From Spirodela intermedia (taxonomy: Eukaryota > Streptophyta > Magnoliopsida > Alismatales > Araceae), in the NCBI GenBank assembly GCA_902729315.2, contig LR746272.1:4657037-4721036 (forward strand): a DNA stretch of 64,000 nucleotides, in the 5' to 3' direction. The notes below the pieces were generated by a model, which saw only the letters and a list, made by a program, of their open reading frames with translations, searched no databases and had not been told where the DNA came from. Each line of letters begins with the position of its first letter. Positions within the stretch are counted from its first letter, which is position 1. The position numbers and the translations under genes were made by a program. Positions 46,767-58,499 of the stretch are shown here, piece after piece.

Positions 46767-47640
46767 TCTGCAGCGCCGTGCCGCCGGAAATGTGGCCGGT
46801 GATCGCGAACAAGGAGACGGCCAAGGAGGCCTGGGAGGCTATCGCCACCATGCGGATCGGCGATGACCGCGTAAAGAAGACGTCGGCTCAGAACTTGCGG
46901 TGGCAGTTCGACTCGGCGACGTTCAAGGAGGGAGAGTCTGTTGAGGACTACGCGCTGCGTCTCAACAGCATGGCGTCGACTCTCAACACCCTCGGCGACA
47001 AGGTCGAAGAGACGCAGGTAGTGGAGAAGATAATCCGCAGTGTTCCCCAGCGTTTCAGGTAGATCGTGGTCGCGATCACGATGCTGCTCGACGTGTCGAC
47101 GCTCACTGTCGCGGATTTGACGGGTCGGCTCAAGGCGGCGGAGGATGCCTTCGAGGAACTGCCGTCAGCTATGCACCACGACGGCAAGCTGCACCTGACT
47201 GAGGAAGAGTGGGATGCACGGCGGAGGAAGCGCGATAATGAGAAAACTGGTGGTGGAGGTAGCAGCAGCGTGACGCACCGTGTCAAACATGGGCGCGGGC
47301 ACGGGCGCGGCCGTGGCAGCGAAAAGGGCTCGTCATCAGGCGGCCTGACGGGCAACTCAGGCCGGCCCAAAGGTGATGAGTGCAGGAGATGCGGGAAGCT
47401 GGGCCACTGAGCCCGCGAGTGCCGCTCCAAGCCCAAGAAAGAACAGGCCCACATCGTCCAGAATGAGGAGGAGGCCTCGCTCCTTCTCGTGAAGTCAACA
47501 ACGGCCAGATCGACGGCGCCGCCACCAACCTCCACTCCACCACGTTTTGCTGCGACTCCGCAGGCAGAGGATCGGCTCCGGCGTGCAAGCCCACCGCCGC
47601 CAGGAGAAAAAGGGGTCCCCGTCAATGGAGGGGCCGCCAA
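46767..47640 (+). pseudogene. Copia E gag C-terminal part, on the inverted segment
   Basis: Reads VPPEMWPVIANKETAKEAWEAI, a UBN2/copia gag pattern, through a CX2C zinc knuckle (CRRCGKLGH...C). Stops at 47060-47062 (probably CAG to TAG) and 47408-47410 (TGG to TGA). The gag N-terminus lies on the minus strand at about 50046-49857. Confidence 0.85.
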
Positions 47641-47692
47641 AGAAGAGCGGAAGCCAGGCGCCCAGACCTAGATCCACCTGCGGGAAGAGAAG

Positions 47693-49664
47693 GTGTTCGC
47701 CCACCTTGAAGAGGAGGAGCTGCGTGATGAGGAGGCGTGGGTCGTGGACACGGGCGCCACGAACCACATGTCGGGTTCCCGTACAGCTTTCACCGAGCTG
47801 GACACGAAGGTACTTGGGACGGTGCGGTTCGGCGACGACTCAGTGGCGCGAATCGAAGGCCGGGGGGCAATCGTGTTCCTGTGCAAGAACGGCGAGCACC
47901 GGTCCTTCGCGGGGGTGTATTACATTCCCCGACTGACGACGAACATCGTCAGCGTCGGCCAACTCGATGAGGCCGGGTACCATATCGACATCGAGAACGG
48001 GGCGATGAAGATCCATGAGCCAGGCGGACGGCTCCTAGCAAAGGTCATGCGCGGAGAGAACAGGCTGTACATTCTCCACGCCAAGCTGGTTCGGCAGGTG
48101 TGCCTGGAGGCGCGGGCAGTCGAAGAAGCTTGGAAATGGCACGCGCGCCTCAGCCATGTCAACATGACCGCGCTGCGGAAGATGGCTCGGGAGGAGCTGG
48201 TGCGCGGGTTGCCGGCGGTTGGTCCGGTGGACCAGCTATGTGAGGCGTGTCTCGCCGGCAAGCAAAAGCGGTCGCCGTTCCCCCAGCAGGGAGAGTACCG
48301 GGCGCGGCGTGTTCTGGAGCTGGTGCACAGCGACCTCTGTGGTCCGATTGCGCCGGAAACGCCAAATGGCAGCAAGTATTTCCTGCTGCTCGTGGATGAT
48401 CGAAGCCGGTACATGTGGGTGGCCATGCTGCCTTCAAAGGACCGTGCTGCGGTGGCCATCAAGGAGATCAAGGCTCGCGCAGAAGGCGAGTCAGGACTGA
48501 AGCTGGGAGCGCTCCGTACTGATCGGGGCGGCGAATTCACCTCACATGAGTTCGCGGAGTACTGCGCGGGAGAAGGTATTCATCGTGAACACACGGCGCC
48601 ATACAGCCCGCAGTAGAATGGCATCGTCGAGCGCAGGAATGGCACGGTGGTAGCAACCGCGAGGAGCATGCTCAAGGCAAAGGGGCTGCCGGGCTGGTTT
48701 TGGGGTGAGGCAGTGGCAACTGCTGTATACATCCTGAACCGGTGTCCCACGAAGAGCGTGGACGGCATGACGCCTTTCGAGGTATGGCACGGGAAGAAGC
48801 TGGCGGTGCACCATCTGAAGGTGTTCGGATGCATCGCCTACGTCCTGAACACGACACCGCATCTCAAGAAGCTGGAGGACCGCGGCCGCAAGATGATCTT
48901 CATCGGCTACGAGTACGGATCAAAGGCCTACCGAGCCTACGATCCCACCACGAGGCGTGTCCATGTGACACGGGACGTGGTGTTCGACGAGAATGCCCAG
49001 TGGGACTGGGGCAGCGGCGCGAAGCAAGGGGATGCGGGCAGCCACGACGATATGTTCACATTGGAGTATGCCGTCGGGAACCAGGTACCTCCAGAGCTCG
49101 ATGGCGCCATCGAGGTACTTGATGATGATGCGCCGGGACCGGAGCCGATGTCGCCACCGTCTGTGCACTACAGTGGGGGAGCAGCGCCGATTGAAGATGG
49201 AGGAGAGGAGGTGGAGTTCGCCTCTCCACCGAGTGTCCACATTGACCACCTGGACGCTAATCACGATGATGCGCCACTCCGGTTCCACAAGATCGACAAC
49301 ATCGTTGGGCTGACCTTGCCACGTGGTCTCGCGTCGCGGGCGTTAATTGCAAAGGAGCTGCACGCTGTAAGTTCTGATGAGCCGGTCTCTTTTGTTGAAG
49401 CAGAAGGCCACCCGAGCTGGAGGAAGGCTATGGAGGAGGAGATGGCGTCAATCGAGGAAAACCGCACCTGGTCCCTGGTAGACCTCCCACATGGTTGCCG
49501 GGCGATCGGGTTAAAGTGGGTGTACAAGGTGAAGCGGGATGAAAACGGAGCCGTGGCGAAGTACAAGGCGCGCCTGGTGGTGAAGGGCTATGCGCAACGC
49601 CAAGGGATCGACTACGACGAGGTGTTCGCACCTGTGGCGCGGCTGGACACGGTGCGCCTTCTCA
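47693..49664 (+). pseudogene. Copia E protease, integrase and RT start, on the inverted segment
   Basis: Protease with VVDTGATNHMSG (about 47735), GAG-pre-integrase (WHARLSHVNM), integrase with LVHSDLCGP, TDRGGEF and TAPYSPQ, one stop at 48614-48616 (CAG to TAG in PQQNG), then ILNRCPTKS and the RT start (NRTWSLVDLP, KYKARLVVKGYAQRQGIDY, ARLDTVRLL). RT stops abruptly at about 49664, where the missing remainder is found on the opposite strand at 46767-45444. Confidence 0.9.
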
Positions 49665-49722
49665 TTCCACCTGGTGTAGATGGCATGTTCCGAGGGACTC
49701 GTGAGGTGAGCGCCGGGACAGG

Positions 49723-50013
49723 GTGATTCGTGAGGTGAGCGCCGGGACAGGGTTCCCAATGCTCACCAGGACCAACTACTCCGACTGGGCACTGCTCATG
49801 AAGGTCAAGCTCAGAGCCCGGTTGCTCTGGACCGCCATTGAGAAAGGGGGCGTCGAGCGCCTGCATGTCTTCGTGGGGTTCGACGCCCCCTTTCTCAATG
49901 GCGGTCCAGAGCAACCGGGCTCTGAGCTTGACCTTCATGAGCAGTGCCCAGTCGGAGTAGTTGGTCTTGGTGAGCATTGGGAACCCTGTCCCGGCGCTCA
50001 CCTCACGAATCAC
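49723..50013. repeat. 134-bp inverted repeat with 23-base loop in copia E
   Basis: Arms 49723-49856 and 49880-50013 are near-perfect reverse complements. Both encode the gag N-terminal segment TNYSDWALLMKVKLRARLLW, in opposite directions; the loop encodes its continuation on the minus strand. The element's own gag start is the minus-strand copy (ATG at 50046). Confidence 0.95.
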
Positions 50014-50122
50014 CCTCTGGACCACTCCGTCCTTCCCTCCTGCCATAGCGCGTCTCGATTGCGCGTTCTCGATTCCAATGGCTGTACCTTGCCGCGATCG
50101 AGTCCCGGCCCGCAACCTGGGA

Positions 50123-50134
50123 GCTCTGATACCA
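50123..50134 (-). promoter_or_regulatory. Primer binding site of copia E
   Basis: TGGTATCAGAGC on the minus strand, complementary to the 3' end of initiator tRNA-Met, two bases inside the right LTR. It fixes the orientation of the element. Confidence 0.9.
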
Positions 50135-50136
50135 CT

Positions 50137-50445
50137 TGTTAGAAACTCGCCGGAGAGACGACGACAGTTAAGACGTCGCCGGCGAGATCACCTCACGAGT
50201 CACAGGAAAAACAGCAGGAGGAACAAGGAAAACTTTCTCGCTATTGAAAAACTCTTACAGCCCTCTTTAAATAAGAAAACAAAGGGGGAAAGGAATAACC
50301 GTAAGAAATAACTAGCTGGCCAAAACTGGCCAGTATCGTGCGTTATGCAGGAAATCCCGCATTACCAAATTTCGCATTACCAAATTCCGCATTACCTCAC
50401 AATAGGGGAATGGGGAAGCCACATGCAAGGCTCCCGTTCACAACA
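50137..50445 (-). repeat. 5' LTR of copia E (309 bases)
   Basis: Partner of 45199-45492; carries one extra 15-base repeat unit. Confidence 0.95.
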
Positions 50446-50660
50446 GCGACCGCGCCGCGGCGGCGCGGAGGATGAGGCGGAGGCGGACGCTGCGAACCGG
50501 AGACTGCTGGAGGAGGTGAAAAAGGGCGGCGGGATCTACGCGACCCACACGGTGATGGGGGGGTTTACGTCATCCGATTTGCGGTGGGCACAACACACAC
50601 TGATGGAGGAAACGCACGTGCACGCCGCTTGGGAGCTCTTCTGGGCCGGGCCGACGCCGC
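50446..50660 (+). pseudogene. Aromatic amino acid decarboxylase pseudogene, piece 3 (C-terminal)
   Basis: Directly continues the frame of piece 2 when one GCGAC copy is ignored: acidic linker EDEAEADAANRRLLEEV, then IYATHTVMGG. A frameshift at a run of seven G (near 50560) hides VYVIRFAVGT, and the frame returns at TLMEETHVHAAWELF, the usual C-terminal helix. Confidence 0.85.
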
Positions 50661-51239
50661 GTGGGAAGGTCATCGGTGACTTGAGCACGTGTCATTTTGC
50701 CTTCAACGGGTTGCGATGCATTATTTTTTTCCCAGTTGATCGATGTAATAAGGCTCACACGGTGGCAACGTTAATGTGCTAATGTCGTCTTTACAATGAT
50801 GAGGAAATCATGGTGTCTTTGTGAGAGGAGGTAGATAAGCTCTACACTGAATAGATCGTTCTAGACAATCGGTCCCCACTGTGAGGTCCCTTCTCCCTGC
50901 GGCGGGTTATGTAATAACAATCGACCCATGTTTGAAGAAAGGGTATTAAAGTTCCGTTGCTCACCATGGATGGTTGTTTGACATTACACTATTACCACTC
51001 AGTGGATGGAATCAAAGATTCATCTCTATTAAATATTTGTAGTGATATAAATATGATACTTAATATTCATTTGATCATAAGTGGCCTCCTATAGTTATGA
51101 AGCTAGAAGAAACTTTATAAGTTTCAAGAGAGTTGAGCTTGGTAGTCAACAATATATGACTAAATGATCATGTTAGTGGAACTGAAGAACAAGATTCAAT
51201 CCACTCAATGGTTAGATACCAAAATATTTAATACAGTCT
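50661..51239. other. Spacer, nothing recognised
   Basis: 3' flank of the dead decarboxylase gene passing into AT-rich DNA; no coding sequence or paired repeat seen. Confidence 0.4.
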
Positions 51240-53200
51240 TGACATGTAAATTTAGAAAGAAAATTTGGGATGTACTATAGATTATTCATCAAGTAAACAC
51301 TGAAGTGAAAGAACCCAAATTTACCAACTGGTTTGTTAATATGGGATGCTTACCATGAGTGAGAATGAGCCCATTTTAGAAATGCTCAATAGATTTACTA
51401 ACATTATAAATGGTCTAACTAGCTCAGGAAGAGCCTATCTTGTAAAAAATGTAAATAAGAAAATTTTGATGTCCTTATCCTTTTGTCGGACATCTTAAGT
51501 CATAATAATTTAGGAGGTTAAAGATTCGAAAAACTTGTCTTTAGATAATGTTTTAGAAACTCTCTTAACCTATGAAAAGGGTATAAGAACAAACAAAGTC
51601 AGGATGGAAAAATCTTGTAAGATAATTGTTGCCTTGAAATGATCTAAAATTATAGATAATTATGAATATTTATGACATGAAAGGTGTAAGAATTATTTTA
51701 TAAAAGAGCTTAAATCTTATAATATAGCATGTTATCATATTAAAAATAAACATTTATTATTTCTTTGCATATTTCATGAATTTTAATATTTTAGAGAATT
51801 TTTTGAAAATTTTCTCTTAGTTTTACAGTCATAATTGATTTTTTATTAATGTGAGAGAATTTGAGGGATTTTTGATTTCTTTTTATAATTTTTCGGATGT
51901 CAATATATGCTTCAGTGGATGAGATGTGATCAGTGGAGATGAGGCGATGGAATCAAGGACTAAGGCATTGATATGCGGCATCATCAAATGAGGAGATCGG
52001 AAGCTATCAAGAACGACCATGCAATCAATGACAGATGGAGCATACTTACTAGGGGTGCAGTAGATCTCAACATTTAAGAAGATCCGACATCTACGAAAAA
52101 ACTTTTAAATCCAATGCTTCAGATCAACTTGAGAAGAAACTATCTCTCACCTGATTTTATTGCAGCCAAAAAGATAGAAATGCCCTCATTTAATCATAGC
52201 CCTGCACATGAATTTCCGTCCTCTCGTGTAAACCCTTAAACATTTAAGCTGCCGTTTAAGGGTAGAAGAATGTAACTTCAAATGTCCCCACATTTCTGTC
52301 CTCTCGTGTTCGAGTTGATTCAAGCTTGGTTTTGCGGCTAAGATTGTCAGAGAAGCATACTCGAAGAAGAAACTTCTTAGCCTTGGCGAAATATAGAGGC
52401 CCAAGATAAGTTTCTCTAGGTCTAATACATTCCAAGTGTAAACAACAACCTAGCTTCTGTAGGTTTGAACAGATAGAAATACGATGTTAACTTCGTCTCG
52501 TGAATTATTTGTGAGTGTTTTCCCCATTTTTAATCATCTTCTACATCGCTGAACCATCGTTTCCCCCTTCTCCAATGGTGAAAATTCTTCTTATTTGCCA
52601 TCACCTCTCTTTTGAACTTGCTTGATTTAGATAGCAACTAAGTAATGCCTAATTCTCATTTCAAGTGATCGACCTCGAGCTTACCACCGTACTTACCTAC
52701 TTTTGTATTTTATTTAGTAAATTCATGAGTAATATTGAGTGATAAAGATAATTATTCATCAGAAAATGAAGAAAAAGCTAAATATAATTTATGCTTTGTT
52801 GCTCATGAGCTTGAGGTAAATGATTTATGTGACGAAGAAATTTAAAGAAAAGAAATTTTAAAATCACATGCTGAACTTCAAAATGCTCTTAGAAATAGTG
52901 ATATTCATAAAAAATCTAGAAAAAAATCATATAGTTGAAAGAATAGGTAAAAATAATGTCTGAATAATTAGACACCAATACAAATATGAATATTCAGAAC
53001 CATTCAATAAAAACATTCAATTGAAGTCAAAACTAGAAAAGCTTAAGATAGATACATGTGTTGAAAAGCCTAACAATAGAGAGAAACAAGTAGAGAAGGG
53101 AAAAAAAAATTAGGAGATGAGTTTCTGCAATTTAGAGTTAGTTAAAGTTGAAAAATTCAGACTGCTGATGGATAAAAAATAGTAGAGAAATACCAAGAAA
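51240..53200 (+). pseudogene. Decayed SIRE-like copia gag remnant
   Basis: 51360-51610 encodes, across stops, a UBN2-type gag pattern (EMLNRFTNIINGL then NVLETLLTYEKG). 52740-53200 resembles the acidic/coiled-coil part of such gag proteins (SSENEEKAKYNLCFVAHE, then Lys/Glu-rich). About 950 bases of unrelated AT-rich sequence separate them. No pol was found nearby. Confidence 0.5.
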
Positions 53201-54007
53201 AACTATTTTAAAAAATTCAATGAGAGTTAGCAAAAGTCAGATGAATTGATAGAAACCTAACATAGTCATATGAATAAACAAGGAGTAAGATGAGATGGAT
53301 AAATAGGAGGAACAAGAGAATAGAAAGCCAGAAAATTATATTGCATCAGAAGTGCCAAGATATTGAGGAAGGTTTTTTTTCTCTGATTCCTACCTGCTGC
53401 GGCCACGTTGTCCCTGGCATAAAGGCGGCAGCGACAACAAACATAGCAAAAGGGGAAAGGAAGGATAAAATAAGGAAAAAATAGAGTTTATAGATAACTT
53501 ACCACTTAAAACTAGGATCAAAATCATGAACAACATTCGAACTATGGGAAAAACAAACCAAATGCGAAACTGAAATCAAAGCTGTCCATGTCTCTCCCCC
53601 AAGGACAAAATTGACTGGAAAAATAATTAGTGGATAAATAGTCAAACCCAGCCACATGCCTGTCAGTCACACAGCTGGACCAGTGAAAATAACAAAAATA
53701 AAATGCAACTAGGATGAAATAAACTTAGTTCATGGGTCCCCTTTCTCCACTGTGCCCTTGTCTCTATCTAATTCCTAGGAGGGAAAGCTTGAAGACTGGT
53801 AGGGAAGGCTCTGCCGCCATTGTGCTCAGCCCATCGTGGTCGTTGCTGTGCTCACCTCCATTTGTCACCCAGAGGAAATATCATCTATCGCTGCCACCAT
53901 GCCCACCTGCATCTGTCACCTGGAGGGAAAGTTGTCCATCATCGCTACTGTCATCTGTTTGCTGCTGCTGTGCCCTTCTATGTTCTAGGCCCTATCAAGT
54001 CACTCTT

Positions 54008-54072
<65 letters not shown>

Positions 54073-54092
54073 TCTCTCTCTCTCCCACTCTC

Positions 54093-54123
<31 letters not shown>

Positions 54124-55985
54124 TCTCCCTTAACCCCCTATGATGGGCTAGACTATTGGGCCCAATATAATCATCCCATTAGCAGGCTGTGTCCTTTATA
54201 TAAATTCAAATAAAGCTAGGAAAAATTATATTTTTCCAACTTCTGTCTTTTTTGTTATTTATTTTCAATAATAATAAAGAAATCAATATTTCTCAAGGCT
54301 GTATGCCTTGGACTGTCATGTTAGTATTTGAGTTCAATCATCAAATGGACATTTCTCAAAAATAATTGTAAGTTTATACAAAAATTCATTAAATTTTTTG
54401 TAAAATCCATTTATTGTTTTAAATTTAATTTTAATATATTTGAGCTTAGTTAATGCAATATTTACTATCATTTTTCTTCAATTATTACGCAAAAATTAAA
54501 CACTAATAGGTAGCATGAAGAGGTATGTAATTCTAATTGATTCACAACTTGAAAATTGAAACTATTTTTTGTCCAAAAATGAGTTCAAAACAAATTAAAA
54601 TTCTTATATATTTATGGTTTTTGGGATTAAAGTTATATAATGATCAATGATTTGTGTTGGTGATGCCTTGAAAAATTATTTTTGAAACATATATATGTCT
54701 GAAATATTAAGTTGTTATAAATTATTAAGTTGATTCAAAACATAAATATGTTTCAAATTTTTTTAAAACAAATTTCTATTTTGAAGAATATTTTTAAAAT
54801 TATTAAGTTGTTATAAAATTGAAATATGAAACTATTTATACTGATAAATTAGTCCAAAATAAAATCTTGTTATTTATGACTATTTTTTGGACTTAAATTG
54901 TGTGATGAAAGATGTTTTGTACTAATGGTTGAATGATGACTTAGGTTTGAATCACATGATGTGTGATAAACTTAAGTAGACAATCAAAAAGTAGTACATG
55001 AATCAAGACGAAATTTAGGACCCACTTATGAAACATTGTTAGCCAATGACTGATGAATTATTGTATAAATTATGAGTCTTGATAACATAATAGGAAACTG
55101 ACGAGTGATTAAATTATGCTCAAATATTGATATAAAAATTCTAATGATTTTCACCTTCTATGTGTAGGAAAATGATATAATCGATTATGATTACTATTCT
55201 TATATTCTCATATCTTCTAGATAAATTATAGTCACAAGACAAATAATATTGAAAACAAGAGAAACCAAGTACTTGTTAGAAAGATATAAGTGATAGTTTA
55301 AAATGGAACTTAGAAAACCTCAGTTTGAGTTCATGCTTGGTAATGATTAGAAAATACATGCCAATTATCAATGAAATGAAGATTTATAAGTTCAATATTT
55401 CAGCCCACATTTTATTTTAACGTGATCTGAATTTCTCTAGGTTATTCAATCCATGCTATCATTGATTCAATTTATTTTAAAGCTAGATTGGTAAAGGGAG
55501 TGGTCCAAACTAATGTTGACCAAATTTTAACCATAATTATATTTTTAGAAATTTTGATCCAAACTAATCAAATTTTAAAAATCAAACTAAATGTTGATTT
55601 TTAGGAATCTTCACTATCCTTGTAATTAGATCTGAACTATATAATCTATGACAAATAAATTGACTTTCGTTTATAAATTTAATTTCAGTCTTTGAAAATA
55701 TTAATTATATCATCTTTTGTAACTCTAAGTCTTGTCCTGAAGTTCTTTCCAAAGTATAGTTGTGAAATTTCAAAAACATAGTTCTATTTTTTTTAACAAA
55801 AACGTTGATCAATTAAGATTCTATTATGCTATGAGTTACAGGAATTTTCTTCTTAATTCTTTGTTTTCTGAACTAATCCCTTACAGAATCATGAGCAGCT
55901 TTTTAAATTCTAAATGTTCTCATATGTCATTCTTCCAAAAATTTGAATAGCCAATTTTGATTCTTCAAAATAAGCCAACAAACCA
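53201..55985. other. AT-rich spacer with a CT microsatellite
   Basis: No gene recognised. Contains (CT)n at 54010-54125; the open frames at 53732-54143 are repeat-driven. Confidence 0.4.
54010..54125 (+). repeat. (CT)n microsatellite, slightly interrupted
   Basis: About 57 CT units with a few C or T interruptions in the second half. Confidence 0.95.
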
Positions 55986-55989
55986 TGCC

Positions 55990-58400
55990 TTAAAACATTA
56001 CTATTTTTTATTATGACAAAGAAAATCATCTTGAAGAACATCGTAACAATTATAATTTAATCAATCTTTCATTTGCACCCCCTAACTTTACTGATAACAA
56101 ACTTAAAATTGATGCCATAGATTTCACACAACTTCAAGCATATTATTTTGTGAATCAGGATTGAGAATTAGAAAAAATAGTCTATAAATCTATCCACATC
56201 AAAATTTGTAATTTCAAGTGACTCCATATCATTGCAACTCAATGCCAAATCTATCTCATACGGGTAAATAGATTATATTGTGATAAGTCTTCATTATCAT
56301 GAGTTAATAATTAGTAAATAATATAGTTTTAGCCTTAACTCATGATAAATAGACTTATATTTGTGTTAAAGCATGAAAAGTGGTTTTCAGTTGATTAACG
56401 TGAATTTTTGGGTAATTATGTGATTTTATACGATTTTTACGGTCTTAGTTTTGAGATAAATGAAGAACAAGAAATAAAAATAAAAATATTGCAAAATGGG
56501 GGGACCCGCCGGCCAGCCGGGCCCGCAAGCGGGTCGGAATCGCGGTCAGGGAGTAGCCGCGAGCAGGGGCTCGAGCAGCTTGCTTGGATCGATAGGGGCA
56601 CGTGTGCGCCACTCTCCTTCCACGTCACCGATGTTCAGCTGGCTGTGGGGCAAGGAGTGGTCGTACACGCGAGAGGATTTTGCCTAGAAAGCTAACTTTA
56701 CTATATATTCGCCCGAATAATCTGCGCACAACCGATGTGGGACTAAACCCGCGTCACACCTTGTTCAGGGACGGGCGACCGCCGCAGGTTCGAATCCTCC
56801 CAGAGTCAAAATTCATATATTTTTAACTGATTATCGCGACTTTCCTGCAGATCGCCGGTGAAGGATTAAGCAACCAAAATTGCTGGATCATCGGCGAAAA
56901 TCTCGTCAACGCGATTCGCGGAGCATTGCTACTAAAATTTCTGAACGATTCGCGATAAAAGGATCGCAATCCATCGAGTAAATCATCTCCGATTGATCGA
57001 CGAACAAGCCGTCGTCGGGAAGAGGACGATCCGCCAGGAGACCAGTCGCCACCTCCTGAGAGCGTACCAGATGCGATGAAGAGCCTCCTCTTACTGCGCG
57101 GACCTGAGGATGAAGCTCCCTAACACGCGCCCCACCTCCATCCAGCTCCTCTCCGTCGGGTGACAGCTGCCGGAGAGCCGCAAAGTCGCTGTTTTTCCGC
57201 TCCGCCGGGTGACAGCCGCCGGAGACGATTCGACGACCCACTTCATTGATCTCTAGACTTCGTGAGAAGATCTAGAGATTGCCCACGTCGTCTTTGTCCA
57301 AGGAGAGCCTTCGAGGCCGTGGACACTGCATGACGACCTTCCCGAACGCTCAGGATTCCGGTGCATCGCCGACGCGTCGCCGTCGCGACGCCGGAACTCT
57401 GTTTTCCTGCTTTCAATTTAATTTACTCTTTATTTAGTGATACTTTGTGTGATTTTTAATTTACCAAACTATACTTCGTTAAATTACGATTCTTCCGGCT
57501 TTTACAGATCTTAATTTGATTAATTAAGTCATCTGTAATCGCTTACGTAAGAATCGCCGGGCGGAACTCTGTTTCCGCCTGATTCGCGTTCACCTGGCGC
57601 TGACGTCATCCTGACGCCCGCACCCTTATTTCCTTTTTTTTCGTGAATTTTAAATATATTTCCTTTTTATTTCCTAGTATAAAATTCGTAAGAAAATCGT
57701 ATTCATTGAGAAAAATTCTGAATAATTACCAGATATTATATTACATCCCTGTGATCGACCTGGAAAATTACCGCTATTTTTGGATTTTATTGAATTATAA
57801 TTGATATATTTATTTAGAAATACTTCTAAATATCCGAAAATTCGTATTTTCTAGTTTTATAAATTTTATATTTGCGTGATTTAATATACAACGACTGAGT
57901 CACGTCATATTGCAACTTCTATATATCTAATGACACCTTCACAACTGATTTGAGAGTAAACTCCAACACTACTACCATAATAACTATAAACTTAGAAGTT
58001 CTAAAAGATGGGTTCTACTATACTCATAGATTAGGTGAAAAACTCATGAATATTGTTCTACCTAATTCACATGCATGGACCTGCCATGTTCACTCAAGAC
58101 TTGACACAAATGTTTTTCAACTCTATTTAAAAATTCTTCTTCCTCACATAGATGCAGAAACTCATTCAACTATTGCTAATCAAATTCTGATTTATCACTT
58201 TTCTTGATGTCAAATCATACATTAGGTTGATATGATTCCTCTCCTAATGGAATAATCCCTATTCAACCTAGAACCCTCTATTCCTCAAAAAATGGCAGCA
58301 ATAGATATCCTCTAGTACTTTCAATTTGATCTATTGAAAGATAATTTTACTTGGAAAAAATTTCTTCATAGAAAATTTTAAACACTTCTAACCAGAATAC
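55990..58400 (+). pseudogene. Decayed unidentified coding stretch split by a solo LTR
   Basis: One frame shows coding-like composition from about 55990 to 56275 (stops only at TGA codons that could derive from CGA or TGG) and resumes in register at 57908-58205 past the solo LTR at 56281-57907. A shorter similar fragment lies at 58290-58390. I do not recognise the product. Its place just before a SIRE-type AAAGGGAGA purine tract and LTR suggests the extra (env-like) ORF of a copia element; a pararetrovirus-derived gene is an alternative. No joined sequence is given. Confidence 0.4.
56281..57907 (+). mobile_element. Solo LTR of family B, copy 1 (best preserved)
   Basis: 1627 bases, TGATAAGTCTTC to GAGTCACGTCA, with a perfect target duplication TATTG (56276-56280 and 57908-57912). 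It is the GC-richest copy and keeps most CpG sites. It carries GGTTCGAATCC, a match to the pol III B box, at about 56787-56797. Confidence 0.9.
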
Positions 58401-58499
58401 TATAATCTGACCAGTCTTTCACTTATTTCTCCACCATTTTCATCCCTATTAGCATATCTATTTTAAACCTAATTATTTGTATAATACTAAAGCATAATT

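Larger units (their letters stand above)
45199..50445 (-). mobile_element. Young Ty1/copia element E with an inverted interior
   Basis: 5247 bases inside the decarboxylase pseudogene, flanked by the perfect duplication GCGAC (45194-45198 and 50446-50450), with LTR ends TGTTAG...CACAACA. The primer site (TGGTATCAGAGC, minus strand, 50134-50123) lies beside the right LTR and a purine tract (AGGAGGAGAT, minus) beside the left LTR, so the element is in minus orientation. RT-RNase H agrees with this, but gag C-terminus, protease, integrase and the RT start (46767-49664) read on the plus strand. Confidence 0.9.

Noticed and set aside
56760-56820. Possible tRNA gene in the family B LTR
   Set aside because: Only a T-arm-like B box is visible; no A box, D-arm or anticodon arm fits upstream, so it is not a tRNA gene.
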